This document shows positions 1 to 6,671 of a stretch of DNA of 10,205 bases, piece by piece. Position 1 is the stretch's first letter; every line of letters begins with the position of its first letter. The DNA lies in NCBI GenBank assembly GCA_958354085.1, contig CATWUX010000082.1, positions 1 to 10,205 of the forward strand, written 5' to 3'. Under the pieces are notes generated by a model that had not been told where the DNA came from, made no database searches, and saw only the letters and a program-made list of their open reading frames with translations. The DNA is from an uncultured Oscillospiraceae bacterium. GTDB taxonomy: Bacteria; Bacillota; Clostridia; Oscillospirales; Acutalibacteraceae. The position numbers and the translations under genes are program-made.

Positions 1-1
1 C

Positions 2-256
2 ACGACGGCGCGCCCGTCCCACGGCGGTGCGGGCGGCAAAACCGGCACAGCGGAAACCGGCTGGGTACAAAACGGGGAAAGCGTGGTGCAAAGCTGGTAC
101 GCCGGGTACTACCCCGAGGAAAATCCGCGCTATGCCATCGCCGTTCTGGCGGAGGATAAGGACACCACCGGTGCCCGCTCCGCCCCGCTGTTCAAGAAGC
201 TGTGCGACGAGCTTTACCTGCTGGAGCTTGGGCGCGGAGAGCATCCGTCGTCCTAA
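2..256 (+). CDS. Penicillin-binding protein, C-terminal end of transpeptidase domain (partial, 5' end outside window)
   Basis: The frame is open from the window edge and ends at TAA 254-256, giving about 84 residues. It contains GGKTGTAETG, the KTG(T) box that forms the third conserved active-site motif of serine D,D-transpeptidases. This is followed by a typical end of domain: a WYAGYYP stretch, the strand RYAIAVLAEDKD, and a closing helix (APLFKKLCDELY). These proteins cross-link peptidoglycan outside the membrane. The SxxK and SxN motifs, the N-terminal membrane anchor and any PASTA repeats would lie upstream, so the subclass (FtsI, PBP2/PbpA or SpoVD-like) cannot be decided; a class B monofunctional PBP is most likely. 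A terminator follows directly, so this gene ends its own transcript and is not part of the his operon. Confidence 0.85.
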   Translation, partial: TTARPSHGGAGGKTGTAETGWVQNGESVVQSWYAGYYPEENPRYAIAVLAEDKDTTGARSAPLFKKLCDELYLLELGRGEHPSS

Positions 257-267
257 AAGCGTTAAAT

Positions 268-315
268 GCGCCGAGAGTCGGGATTTTCTCCGGCTTTCGG
301 CGCTGTTTTGTCTTG
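268..315 (+). terminator. Rho-independent terminator after the PBP gene
   Basis: A 10-bp stem pairs GCGCCGAGAG (268-277) with CTTTCGGCGC (294-303), with one G-T wobble and a 16-nt loop. It is followed by the T-rich tract TGTTTTGTCTTG. It begins 11 bp after the PBP stop codon, which is the usual placement. Confidence 0.8.
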
Positions 316-361
316 CTATTCCGGTGGAAAAGCGGTATGATAGGGAGAAAGGAAACTCCGC

Positions 362-390
362 TTGACAACATCGTGCTAATGTGATAACGT
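362..390 (+). promoter_or_regulatory. Sigma-A type promoter of the histidine operon
   Basis: A perfect -35 box TTGACA (362-367) is followed by a 17-bp spacer and the -10 box TAACGT (385-390). A TG dinucleotide at 382-383 makes it an extended -10. Transcription would start near 397, leaving an untranslated leader of only about 48 nt before hisZ. That is too short for a T-box riboswitch or a leader-peptide attenuator, so control most likely acts at initiation. Confidence 0.75.
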
Positions 391-402
391 ATTAGCACGT
401 TA
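372..402. promoter_or_regulatory. Overlapping inverted repeats, candidate repressor operator of the his operon
   Basis: CGTGCTAAT (372-380) and ATTAGCACG (391-399) form a perfect 9-bp inverted repeat with a 10-bp gap. A second perfect 6-bp inverted repeat, TAACGT (385-390) and ACGTTA (397-402), overlaps its right half. Together they cover the end of the spacer, the -10 box and the expected start site, so a bound protein would exclude RNA polymerase. Many Firmicutes control his genes with a TrpR-family repressor (YerC/HisR). That protein is a plausible candidate here, but I cannot match the site to its motif from memory. Confidence 0.65.
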
Positions 403-412
403 AAGCGATTAT

Positions 413-430
413 ATGCCGTACTGACGGCAT
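413..430 (+). promoter_or_regulatory. Short leader hairpin just upstream of the hisZ RBS
   Basis: ATGCCGT (413-419) and ACGGCAT (424-430) pair perfectly over 7 bp around a 4-nt loop (ACTG). The stem ends 3 nt before the AGGAGG Shine-Dalgarno sequence (434-439) of hisZ. No T-run follows, so it is not a terminator. It could stabilise the 5' end of the mRNA or tune access to the ribosome binding site; the function is inferred. Confidence 0.5.
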
Positions 431-444
431 CACAGGAGGTTTTT

Positions 445-1644
445 ATGCCGAAACATATGCGCATCACACCGGAGGGGACACGGGATCTGCTCTTTGAGGA
501 TTGTCTGGCGCGCCGCGAGGTTGCGGGCATGCTGGCGGATCTGTTCACCCGTCACGGCTTTTCCGAAGTCATGACGCCGGGAATCGAATTCTACGATGTC
601 TTTCATGCGGAGTCGATGGAAATTCCCGCAGAAAGTATGTATAAGCTCAGCGATAACAAGGGGCGGCTGCTGGTCATGCGTCCGGATTCCACCATGCCGA
701 TCGCCCGTCTGGTCACGACGCGGCTGCAAAACGCGCCGCTGCCCATCCGTCTGTATTACGCACAGGATGTGTACCGGCTGAACCACGGGCTGCTCGGACG
801 CTATGACCAGATCTTTCAGGCGGGAGTGGAACTGATCGGTGCGGCCGGCGAACGGGCGGACTGGGAGGTGCTGGCGCTGGCGGCCGAAGCGCTGCGCGAA
901 AGCGCGGGCGACAGCTTCCGGATCGAGATCGGCCATGTCGGCTTTTTCCGGTCTCTGGCTGCGCAGCTGGACGCTTCGGCGGAGGTACAGGAGGAGCTAC
1001 GCACCTGCATCGAATCCAAAAACTACGCCGCACTCAACGATATACTGGACACGCTGCTGCCCTCCGAAGCCGTGGACGCCATGCGCCGTCTCCCCCGCCT
1101 GTTCGGCGGCGAGGAAGTGCTGGACGCGGCGCAAACGCTGTGCCGCAGCGAGGACACCCGCGAGGCTCTGCAGTATCTGGCACGGCTGTACCGGGCGCTT
1201 TGCCGCCTGGGGCTGGGCGAACAGATCATGATCGACCTCGGCATGGTGCAAAGCAACGCTTACTACACCGGCGTGATCTTTCGCGGCTACATCGAAGGCA
1301 GCGGCGACACCGTCGTATCCGGCGGCCGCTACGATACGCTGCTGCAACAGTTCGGGTCTTCCCTGCCCGCGATCGGCTTCGGCGTGAGCGTGGATTCGCT
1401 GACCAAGGTGATGCTGGACAACGGCGAGGTTGATCCGCCGATGCCGCCTGAAGTGCTGGTACACGCGCAGGACGGCTTTGAAACCGAAGCGCTTGCGAAG
1501 GTGCGGGAGCTGACGGACGAAGGACTGATCTGTGAATTCAGCGTGTTCGACTCGCTGGAGCAGTCGCTGCGCTACGCCGCGGAAAGAAGCATCTCCAAGG
1601 TGTTTTCCATCGGTGCCGGCGACATCGCCGTTTACGAAATCTAG
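445..1644 (+). CDS. hisZ: ATP phosphoribosyltransferase regulatory subunit HisZ
   Basis: The product is 399 aa. It is a histidyl-tRNA synthetase paralogue that lacks charging activity and joins short-form HisG in a hetero-octamer, enabling catalysis and histidine feedback inhibition. Class II synthetase features are visible: PEGTRDLL near residues 9-16, a motif 2-like region YYAQDVYR...GRYDQIFQAGVELIG (104-132), and motif 3-like GGRYDTLLQQFGSSLPAIGFGVSVDSL (293-319). The segment equivalent to the HisRS signature LVRGLDYY reads MVQSNAYY (267-274), so the catalytic arginine position appears to be glutamine (Q269), as expected for HisZ rather than HisRS. A short C-terminal tail of about 65 residues replaces most of the anticodon-binding domain. 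The start ATG follows AGGAGG (434-439) by 5 nt. The neighbouring short hisG strongly supports the call. Confidence 0.93.
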   Translation: MPKHMRITPEGTRDLLFEDCLARREVAGMLADLFTRHGFSEVMTPGIEFYDVFHAESMEIPAESMYKLSDNKGRLLVMRPDSTMPIARLVTTRLQNAPLPIRLYYAQDVYRLNHGLLGRYDQIFQAGVELIGAAGERADWEVLALAAEALRESAGDSFRIEIGHVGFFRSLAAQLDASAEVQEELRTCIESKNYAALNDILDTLLPSEAVDAMRRLPRLFGGEEVLDAAQTLCRSEDTREALQYLARLYRALCRLGLGEQIMIDLGMVQSNAYYTGVIFRGYIEGSGDTVVSGGRYDTLLQQFGSSLPAIGFGVSVDSLTKVMLDNGEVDPPMPPEVLVHAQDGFETEALAKVRELTDEGLICEFSVFDSLEQSLRYAAERSISKVFSIGAGDIAVYEI

Positions 1645-1648
1645 GGAG

Positions 1649-1664
1649 CTTTTCCCGTGAAAAG
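1649..1664 (+). other. Small intergenic hairpin between hisZ and hisG
   Basis: CTTTTC (1649-1654) and GAAAAG (1659-1664) pair over 6 bp around the loop CCGT, in the 35-nt gap between hisZ and hisG. It lies just ahead of the hisG ribosome binding region (AGGAA/AGG, 1663-1671). It is A/T-rich and has no T tail, so it is not a convincing terminator. It may set local mRNA stability or the HisZ:HisG ratio, or mean nothing. Confidence 0.3.
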
Positions 1665-1679
1665 GAACAGGTAATACAT

Positions 1680-2303
1680 ATGAAACCATTGCGCATTGCC
1701 CTGACGAAGGGGCGGCTGGAAAAAGACACAGTGGCGTTGTTTGACCGTATGGGACTGGACACGTCGGCGGTCAAGGAAAAGGGGCGGCGGCTGATCCTGC
1801 CGGTCGGGGAACATTTGGAGGTCGTGCTTGCCAAGGCGGCGGACGTCATCACCTATGTCGAACACGGCGTGTGTGATCTCGGCGTGGTCGGCAAGGACAC
1901 AATCGCAGAGCACGGCGGCAGCTTTTACGAGGTGCTGGATCTCGGCTTCGGCAAATGCCGGTTCGCGCTCGCCGCGCCGAAAGACACCGACTTCTTCGGC
2001 GGATACCGTGTACGCACGATCGCTTCCAAATATCCCAACGTTGCGCGCGCGTATTTCGGGCGCAAGGGACTGGACGTACGCATCATCAAGATTGAAGGTT
2101 CCGTGGAGCTGGCGCCGCTGCTGGGACTGTCCGACGGCATCGTGGATATTGTGGAAACCGGTTCAACGCTGCGGGAAAACGGGCTGGAGGTCGTGGAGGA
2201 CGTGCTGCCGATTTCCGCGCGCCTGATCGTGAATATGGCGTGTATGAAGCTGCGCAAAGCGGAAATCGAACAGCTGATTACAAAAATGGAGGAAAATTTA
2301 TGA
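1680..2303 (+). CDS. hisG: ATP phosphoribosyltransferase catalytic subunit, short form HisG
   Basis: The product is 207 aa. It catalyses the first committed step of histidine synthesis, ATP + PRPP to N1-(5-phosphoribosyl)-ATP. Visible features are the N-terminal LRIALTKGRLEKD (4-16), the domain II segment GVCDLGVVGKDTI (63-75), and the PRPP-binding loop region DGIVDIVETGSTLREN (152-167), followed by PISARLIVN. The protein stops where long-form HisG would continue into the ~80-residue histidine-binding domain, so it is the HisG(S) type that depends on HisZ, encoded immediately upstream. The start ATG has AGG at 1669-1671 and AAGGAA further up. Its last codons overlap the hisD start (ATGA, 2300-2303), indicating translational coupling. 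Confidence 0.96.
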   Translation: MKPLRIALTKGRLEKDTVALFDRMGLDTSAVKEKGRRLILPVGEHLEVVLAKAADVITYVEHGVCDLGVVGKDTIAEHGGSFYEVLDLGFGKCRFALAAPKDTDFFGGYRVRTIASKYPNVARAYFGRKGLDVRIIKIEGSVELAPLLGLSDGIVDIVETGSTLRENGLEVVEDVLPISARLIVNMACMKLRKAEIEQLITKMEENL

Positions 2304-3592
2304 TACCGATCGTAAAAGCGGACGGAACCCGCGAATATACGCTGCTGGCGCAGCTGGAGGCACGCAGCGGCGAGGTGGATCGCCGCGTGACCGCCGCCGT
2401 CACCGAAATTCTTGAACAGGTACGCACCCGCGGCGACGAAGCTGTCATGGACTACACCCGGAAATTCGACGGTGTGGACGCGCCGCTGCGCTGCATTGAG
2501 CGGGAAGAATTGCAGGCGCTGGCGGCGGACTGCTCGCCGGCCGTCTACGGCGCGCTGGAGCGTGCCGCGGAGAACATCGCCGATTTTCATCGCCGGCAGG
2601 TGCAACAAAGCTGGCTGACCACCAAAGAGGACGGCACCATTCTCGGCCAGCGCATCCGCGGTCTGGAACGCGTGGGCATTTATGTGCCGGGCGGCACGGC
2701 GGCGTATCCGTCCTCCGTGCTGATGAACGCCATTCCGGCGCGCATCGCCGGCGTCAAGGAAATCGTCATGGTCACTCCGCCGCCCAAAAACGGCGGCTTC
2801 AACGCGGATGTGATGGCCGCCGCGTACATAGCGGGCGTGGACCGCGTGTTCCTGTGCGGCGGCGCGCAGGCAATCGCGGCGCTGGCCTACGGCACGGTGA
2901 CTGTACCGAAGGTGGACAAGATCGTCGGGCCGGGCAACATTTTTGTCGCCACCGCCAAGCGGCTGTCCTACGGACTGGTGGACATCGACATGATCGCCGG
3001 GCCGAGTGAAATTCTGATCCTCGCGGACGAAACCGCCGAGCCGTCCTATCTGGCGGCGGATCTGCTCTCGCAGGCGGAGCATGACCGGCTGGCCTCCGCC
3101 ATCCTGCTGACCACCTCCGAGGAGGTCGCGGCGCGCACGGCGGCGGAGCTGCAGCGGCAGACGGCCGCTCTGCCCCGCGCGGACATTGTGCGGGAATCAC
3201 TGGAAAACTACGGGGCAATCCTCGTTTGCCGCAGCATGGACGAGGCGGTGGATTTTGCCAACCGGCTCGCACCGGAGCATCTTGAGGTCATGTGCGACGA
3301 TCCGATGTCTTATGTCGGACGGCTGGACAACGCCGGCTCGGTATTTCTCGGGAAATACTCCCCCGAACCGCTCGGCGATTATTATGCGGGGCCGAATCAT
3401 GTGCTGCCGACCAGCGGCACAGCGCGCTTCTTCTCCCCCCTGTCGGTGGACAGCTTTATCAAAAAATCCAGCTTTATTTCCTATAACCGCGCCGCGCTGA
3501 CGGCGGCGAAGGACGACATTGTGGCGATTGCGGAGGCAGAAGGACTGCATGCGCACGCCAATTCCATCCGTGTGCGGTTTGGGGAGGTCTGA
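2300..3592 (+). CDS. hisD: Histidinol dehydrogenase HisD
   Basis: The product is 430 aa, the normal family length. It carries out the last two oxidations, L-histidinol to histidinal to L-histidine, with NAD+ and a bound zinc ion. Family signatures are clear: GIYVPGGTAAYPSSVLMN (126-143), the segment KIVGPGNIFVATAKR (207-221), DIDMIAGPSEILI (228-240), and LAPEHLEV with the general acid/base pair Glu326-His327. The likely zinc ligands Gln258, His261, Asp360 and His419 are all in place. I chose ATG 2300 because GGAGG lies 7 nt upstream (2288-2292) and the ATGA overlap with hisG is typical of coupled genes. Starting at an ATG 60 nt earlier would add 20 residues, all encoded inside hisG, and has no comparable RBS. 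Confidence 0.97.
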   Translation: MIPIVKADGTREYTLLAQLEARSGEVDRRVTAAVTEILEQVRTRGDEAVMDYTRKFDGVDAPLRCIEREELQALAADCSPAVYGALERAAENIADFHRRQVQQSWLTTKEDGTILGQRIRGLERVGIYVPGGTAAYPSSVLMNAIPARIAGVKEIVMVTPPPKNGGFNADVMAAAYIAGVDRVFLCGGAQAIAALAYGTVTVPKVDKIVGPGNIFVATAKRLSYGLVDIDMIAGPSEILILADETAEPSYLAADLLSQAEHDRLASAILLTTSEEVAARTAAELQRQTAALPRADIVRESLENYGAILVCRSMDEAVDFANRLAPEHLEVMCDDPMSYVGRLDNAGSVFLGKYSPEPLGDYYAGPNHVLPTSGTARFFSPLSVDSFIKKSSFISYNRAALTAAKDDIVAIAEAEGLHAHANSIRVRFGEV

Positions 3593-3595
3593 GCC

Positions 3596-4678
3596 ATGGC
3601 TTATGTACTCGCGCCCAAGGCGCAAACGCTCGTGCCGTACGATCCTACACCGGGGGAATACCGCGTCCGGCTGGATGCGAACGAATCCTTCCTTCTGCCG
3701 ACCGACGCCGATCGGGAGAAAATGGCGGAAGCGGCCGCCGCAGTCGCGCTGAACCGCTATCCCGATCCCCGTGCCGCCGGCGTGTGCGACGCGTTCGCGC
3801 AGTTGTACGGCGTCAAGCCGGAGCTGGTCACGGCGGGCAACGGCTCGGATGAGCTGATCTCGGTGATCCTCTCCACTTTTTTGCAAAAAGGCGAACCGAT
3901 GCTCACCGTCGCGCCGGATTTTTCCATGTATCGTTTTTACAGCGCGATCACGGAAAATCCCTGCCTGGTGCTGGATAAAGGCGCTGATCTGCGCATCGAC
4001 GTGGATACGGTCATCCGCACCATCCGCGAACAGGGCGTGCGGCTGTTTATCTTCTCCAACCCCTGCAACCCCACCTCCCTCGGTCTGGATCGGGACAGCG
4101 TGCGGCGCCTCCTGCGGGAAACCGACGCGCTGATCGTGCTGGACGAAGCGTATATGGATTTCTGGGATCAATCGCTGCTGGGCGAAGTGGAACAATACGA
4201 CAACCTCATTCTTCTGCGCACCTGCTCCAAAGCGCTCGGCATGGCGGCGATCCGGCTCGGCTTTGCCGTGGCGTGCCCGGCACTGACACGGGTATTGCAG
4301 GCGGCGAAATCCCCTTACAACGTCAACGCCGTCACGCAGGCGATGGCAGAGGTGGTGCTGCGCAACCCGGTGTACCACGATGTTTACCGGGATCTGCTTC
4401 TCCAATCGCGCGATATGCTGTATACCGGACTGCAAGCACTGGAAAAAGACGGGCTGTTGCAGGTATACGAAACCTGCACCAATTTCGCGTATGTCCGCAC
4501 GCCGCACGCCCGCTGGTTGTATGACGAGCTGGCAGACCGCGGCATTCTCGTCCGCTGCTTCGGCGGGGAGCATCTGCGCATTACCGCGGGCACGCAGGCG
4601 GAAAACACCGAGGTTCTCGCGTCGATCGGCTTCCTGCTGCGCAACCGGGAGAGCATTTTGAAGGAGGAAAACCCATGA
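3596..4678 (+). CDS. hisC: Histidinol-phosphate aminotransferase HisC
   Basis: The product is 360 aa. It is a PLP-dependent class I/II (fold type I) aminotransferase that converts imidazole-acetol phosphate plus glutamate to histidinol phosphate. Visible motifs are LDANESF (27-32 region), the cofactor phosphate-binding GNGSDELI (81-88), NPCNPT (155-160), DEAYMDF (183-189), the Schiff-base lysine in SKALG (Lys212), the nearby Arg220, and the C-terminal LRIT (Arg328 region) that binds the substrate. GGGGAGG (3581-3587), inside the end of hisD, lies 8 nt before the ATG, and only 3 nt separate the two genes. It ends in an ATGA overlap with hisB. Close relatives can also act on aromatic amino acids, but the operon context makes histidine its main role. 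Confidence 0.96.
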   Translation: MAYVLAPKAQTLVPYDPTPGEYRVRLDANESFLLPTDADREKMAEAAAAVALNRYPDPRAAGVCDAFAQLYGVKPELVTAGNGSDELISVILSTFLQKGEPMLTVAPDFSMYRFYSAITENPCLVLDKGADLRIDVDTVIRTIREQGVRLFIFSNPCNPTSLGLDRDSVRRLLRETDALIVLDEAYMDFWDQSLLGEVEQYDNLILLRTCSKALGMAAIRLGFAVACPALTRVLQAAKSPYNVNAVTQAMAEVVLRNPVYHDVYRDLLLQSRDMLYTGLQALEKDGLLQVYETCTNFAYVRTPHARWLYDELADRGILVRCFGGEHLRITAGTQAENTEVLASIGFLLRNRESILKEENP

Positions 4679-5250
4679 GAATCGGCGAAGCCACCCGCTC
4701 CACGCGGGAAACCACCATCACCGTGCGTATTGATCTGGACGGCGGCGACGTCGCCATCCAAACCGGCATCGGCTTTTTTGACCATATGCTGGAGGCATTC
4801 GCCGTACATGGCGGCTTCGGCCTGACGGTGCAGGCAGCGGGCGATTTGCACGTGGACGGTCATCATACGGTCGAGGATACCGGCATCGTGCTGGGCAAGG
4901 CGCTGGCACAGGCGCTGGGCGATAAAAGCGGCATCGCGCGCTTCGGCAGCTTTTATGTACCGATGGACGAGGCGCTGGCGTTTGCCGCGGTGGACGTGAG
5001 CGGCCGGCCGTTTCTGGTCTGCGACGCCCGCCTGCGTGAGGAGCGCGTGGGCGCCTACGACACCTGCCTGACGCCGGAGTTTTTCCGTGCGCTTGCGTTC
5101 AACGCCGGGTTGACGCTGCATCTGAAGGCGGAATACGGCGACAATGCGCACCACATCATCGAAGCGCTGTTCAAGGCGGCGGCGCACGCCCTGCGGCTGG
5201 CGGTCGCGCCCAAAAACGGCACGCTGTCCACCAAGGGTGCGCTGGATTAA
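4675..5250 (+). CDS. hisB: Imidazoleglycerol-phosphate dehydratase HisB (monofunctional)
   Basis: The product is 191 aa. It dehydrates imidazole glycerol phosphate to imidazole-acetol phosphate, using Mn2+ ions. The two duplicated metal-binding motifs are intact: DGHHTVEDTGI (61-71; His63, His64, Glu67) and DNAHHIIEALFKA (156-168; His159, His160, Glu163). GIGFFDHML (31-39) and AVDVSGRP (105-112) complete the active site. The end, NGTLSTKGAL, is the usual family C-terminus. There is no fused N-terminal histidinol-phosphate phosphatase domain as in enterobacterial HisB, so the phosphatase must come from another gene. AAGGAGG (4661-4667) gives a strong RBS 7 nt before the ATG, which overlaps the hisC stop codon. 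Confidence 0.97.
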   Translation: MRIGEATRSTRETTITVRIDLDGGDVAIQTGIGFFDHMLEAFAVHGGFGLTVQAAGDLHVDGHHTVEDTGIVLGKALAQALGDKSGIARFGSFYVPMDEALAFAAVDVSGRPFLVCDARLREERVGAYDTCLTPEFFRALAFNAGLTLHLKAEYGDNAHHIIEALFKAAAHALRLAVAPKNGTLSTKGALD

Positions 5251-5278
5251 AAGCTTCAACAGAAAGGCAGACATCGTT

Positions 5279-6319
5279 ATGCTTCTTTTCCCCGCGATTG
5301 ACATTCAAAACCGCCAATGCGTGCGGCTGTATAAAGGCGATTTCAACACTGTGCACACCGTCGCGGACAGTCCGCTGGAAACCGCGGCGGCTTTCAAGGC
5401 TGCCGGCGCGCAGTGGATCCACATGGTGGATCTGGACGGCGCAAAAACCGGCCAGCGGCAAAACAGCGATATTTTCACCGACGTTGCCACGCAAAGCGGT
5501 CTGAAAGTCGAGCTTGGCGGCGGTATCCGCGATATGGCAACGCTGGAGTATTACTTTTCACGCGGTGTTTCCCGCTGTATTCTCGGCTCGGCAGCGCTGA
5601 AAAATCCCGCGCTGGTACGGGAAGCGGTTGCGGCCTACGGCCCGCGCATCGCGGTCGGTATCGACGCGGTGAACGGCATGGTCGCCACCGAAGGGTGGCT
5701 GGACGTCTCGCAGATATCGTATCTCGACATGGCCAAGCGCATGGCAGACTGCGGCGTGCAATATCTGATTTTCACCGATATTTCCAAGGACGGCACGCTG
5801 GAGGGGCCGAATCTTGAGCCGCTGCGCACGCTGTGCGCCGAGGTGCCGTGCAGCATCATTGCCTCCGGTGGCGTGCGGGACATCGCGAACATCGCGCAGC
5901 TCAAGGAGTTGGGCGTATACGGCGCGATCTGCGGAAAATCCCTGTACAGCGGTACATTGGATCTGGCGCAAGCGGTGCAAACCGGCCGCGAACCGGCGGA
6001 CGCACTGGAGCTGGAGCGCTTTTTTGAAAAAGCGCCGCTCGTACCGGCGATCGTACAGGAGACCGCTACCGGCGAGGTGCTGATGCTGGCGTATATGAAC
6101 CTGGAATCGCTGCGCCGCACGGTACGCACCGGCACGACCTGGTTCTGGAGCCGGTCGCGGGGTGAATTCTGGAACAAAGGCGCCACCAGCGGACATTTCC
6201 AGCGCGTTGTCTCGCTGTCAGGCGACTGTGATAACGACACGCTGCTCGTGCGCGTGGAGCAAAGCGGCGCTGCTTGTCATACCGGCGCCCATTCGTGCTT
6301 TTTTCAAAAATTACTGTAA
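5279..6319 (+). CDS. hisA-hisI: HisA-HisI fusion: ProFAR isomerase + phosphoribosyl-AMP cyclohydrolase
   Basis: The product is 346 aa with two complete enzyme domains in one frame. Residues 1-235 form the HisA (beta-alpha)8 barrel. They include FPAIDI with catalytic Asp8, VDLDGAKTG (50-58), ELGGGIRD (78-85), AVGIDAVNG with the second catalytic Asp129, TDISKDGTLEGPN (166-178) and IASGGVRD (194-201). A linker of roughly 15 residues leads to a HisI domain (about 252-346): LVPAIVQE, LMLAYMN, WFWSRSRGEFWNKG, SGDCDND (Asp316, 318, 320) and zinc-site cysteines Cys317, Cys333 and Cys340 with the family spacing (16, then 7). The HisI domain opens the PR-AMP ring to ProFAR, and HisA isomerises that product to PRFAR, so consecutive activities are joined. 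The start at ATG 5279 puts the FPAIDI motif in its normal place; the RBS (AGAAAGG, 5261-5267) is moderate. hisF, usually between hisA and hisI, is missing. Confidence 0.95.
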   Translation: MLLFPAIDIQNRQCVRLYKGDFNTVHTVADSPLETAAAFKAAGAQWIHMVDLDGAKTGQRQNSDIFTDVATQSGLKVELGGGIRDMATLEYYFSRGVSRCILGSAALKNPALVREAVAAYGPRIAVGIDAVNGMVATEGWLDVSQISYLDMAKRMADCGVQYLIFTDISKDGTLEGPNLEPLRTLCAEVPCSIIASGGVRDIANIAQLKELGVYGAICGKSLYSGTLDLAQAVQTGREPADALELERFFEKAPLVPAIVQETATGEVLMLAYMNLESLRRTVRTGTTWFWSRSRGEFWNKGATSGHFQRVVSLSGDCDNDTLLVRVEQSGAACHTGAHSCFFQKLL

Positions 6320-6331
6320 GGAGCGAGCTTT

Positions 6332-6658
6332 ATGAGCGACTGTATCCGCAACGTTTACGACACCATTCTGGACCGCCGGGAGCATCCGGGTGAAAATTCC
6401 TATACCAATTACCTGTTCACGCAGGGCATCGATAAGATCCTGAAAAAAATCGGCGAGGAATGTGCCGAAACCATCATCGCGGCAAAAAACGGGAATAACG
6501 AGGAAACCGCCGGCGAAATCTGCGATCTGGTGTACCACACACTGGTGCTGATGGCGCTTCAGGGCATCACGCCGGAAGATCTGGAGACGATTCTCAACAG
6601 CCGCCATACCAAATCCGGCAATCTCAAGCAATTCAAAATCGTGGACAAAAACACCTGA
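6332..6658 (+). CDS. hisE: Phosphoribosyl-ATP pyrophosphatase HisE
   Basis: The product is 108 aa, an all-alpha MazG-like enzyme that hydrolyses PR-ATP to PR-AMP and pyrophosphate, the second pathway step. It supplies the substrate of the HisI domain encoded just upstream. Seen in the sequence are YDTILDRREHPGENSYTNYLF (9-29), the metal-binding helix GEECAETIIAAKN (41-53), and EICDLVYHTLVLMALQGITPEDLE (62-85) with its Glu/Asp pair. It is a separate protein here, whereas many bacteria fuse HisI to HisE; in this organism HisI is instead joined to HisA. AAGGAG (6318-6323), overlapping the upstream stop codon, lies 8 nt before the ATG. Confidence 0.95.
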   Translation: MSDCIRNVYDTILDRREHPGENSYTNYLFTQGIDKILKKIGEECAETIIAAKNGNNEETAGEICDLVYHTLVLMALQGITPEDLETILNSRHTKSGNLKQFKIVDKNT

Positions 6659-6671
6659 GGAGGAATCCGTC

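Noticed and set aside
202..384. Possible small plus-strand ORF (60 aa) across the end of the PBP gene and the intergenic region
   Set aside because: It crosses the terminator and the his promoter, has no ribosome binding site, and its sequence resembles nothing known. It is not a plausible his leader peptide because it has no histidine run and starts upstream of the promoter.
397..444. T-box riboswitch or his attenuator in the hisZ leader
   Set aside because: The leader is about 48 nt, with no AGGGUGGNACCGCG-like T-box sequence, no leader ORF with His codons and no terminator/antiterminator pair.
445..1644. Histidyl-tRNA synthetase (HisS) as an alternative to HisZ
   Set aside because: The HisRS LVRGLDYY signature is degraded to MVQSNAYY, the full anticodon-binding domain is missing, and the gene is followed directly by a short hisG.
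1925..3082. Minus-strand open frame of 385 codons opposite hisG and hisD
   Set aside because: Same reasoning: an antisense shadow with no recognisable domain.
3197..4573. Long open frame on the minus strand (458 codons) opposite hisD and hisC
   Set aside because: It lies opposite two clearly recognised genes, shows no motif of its own, has a composition rich in Arg/His/Gln typical of an antisense shadow in GC-rich DNA, and has no RBS or promoter that I can see.
5279..5990. Barrel domain being HisF instead of HisA
   Set aside because: The N-terminus FPAIDIQ, VDLDGA and TDISKDGTLEGPN match HisA; the HisF hallmark PCLDV at the N-terminus is absent.
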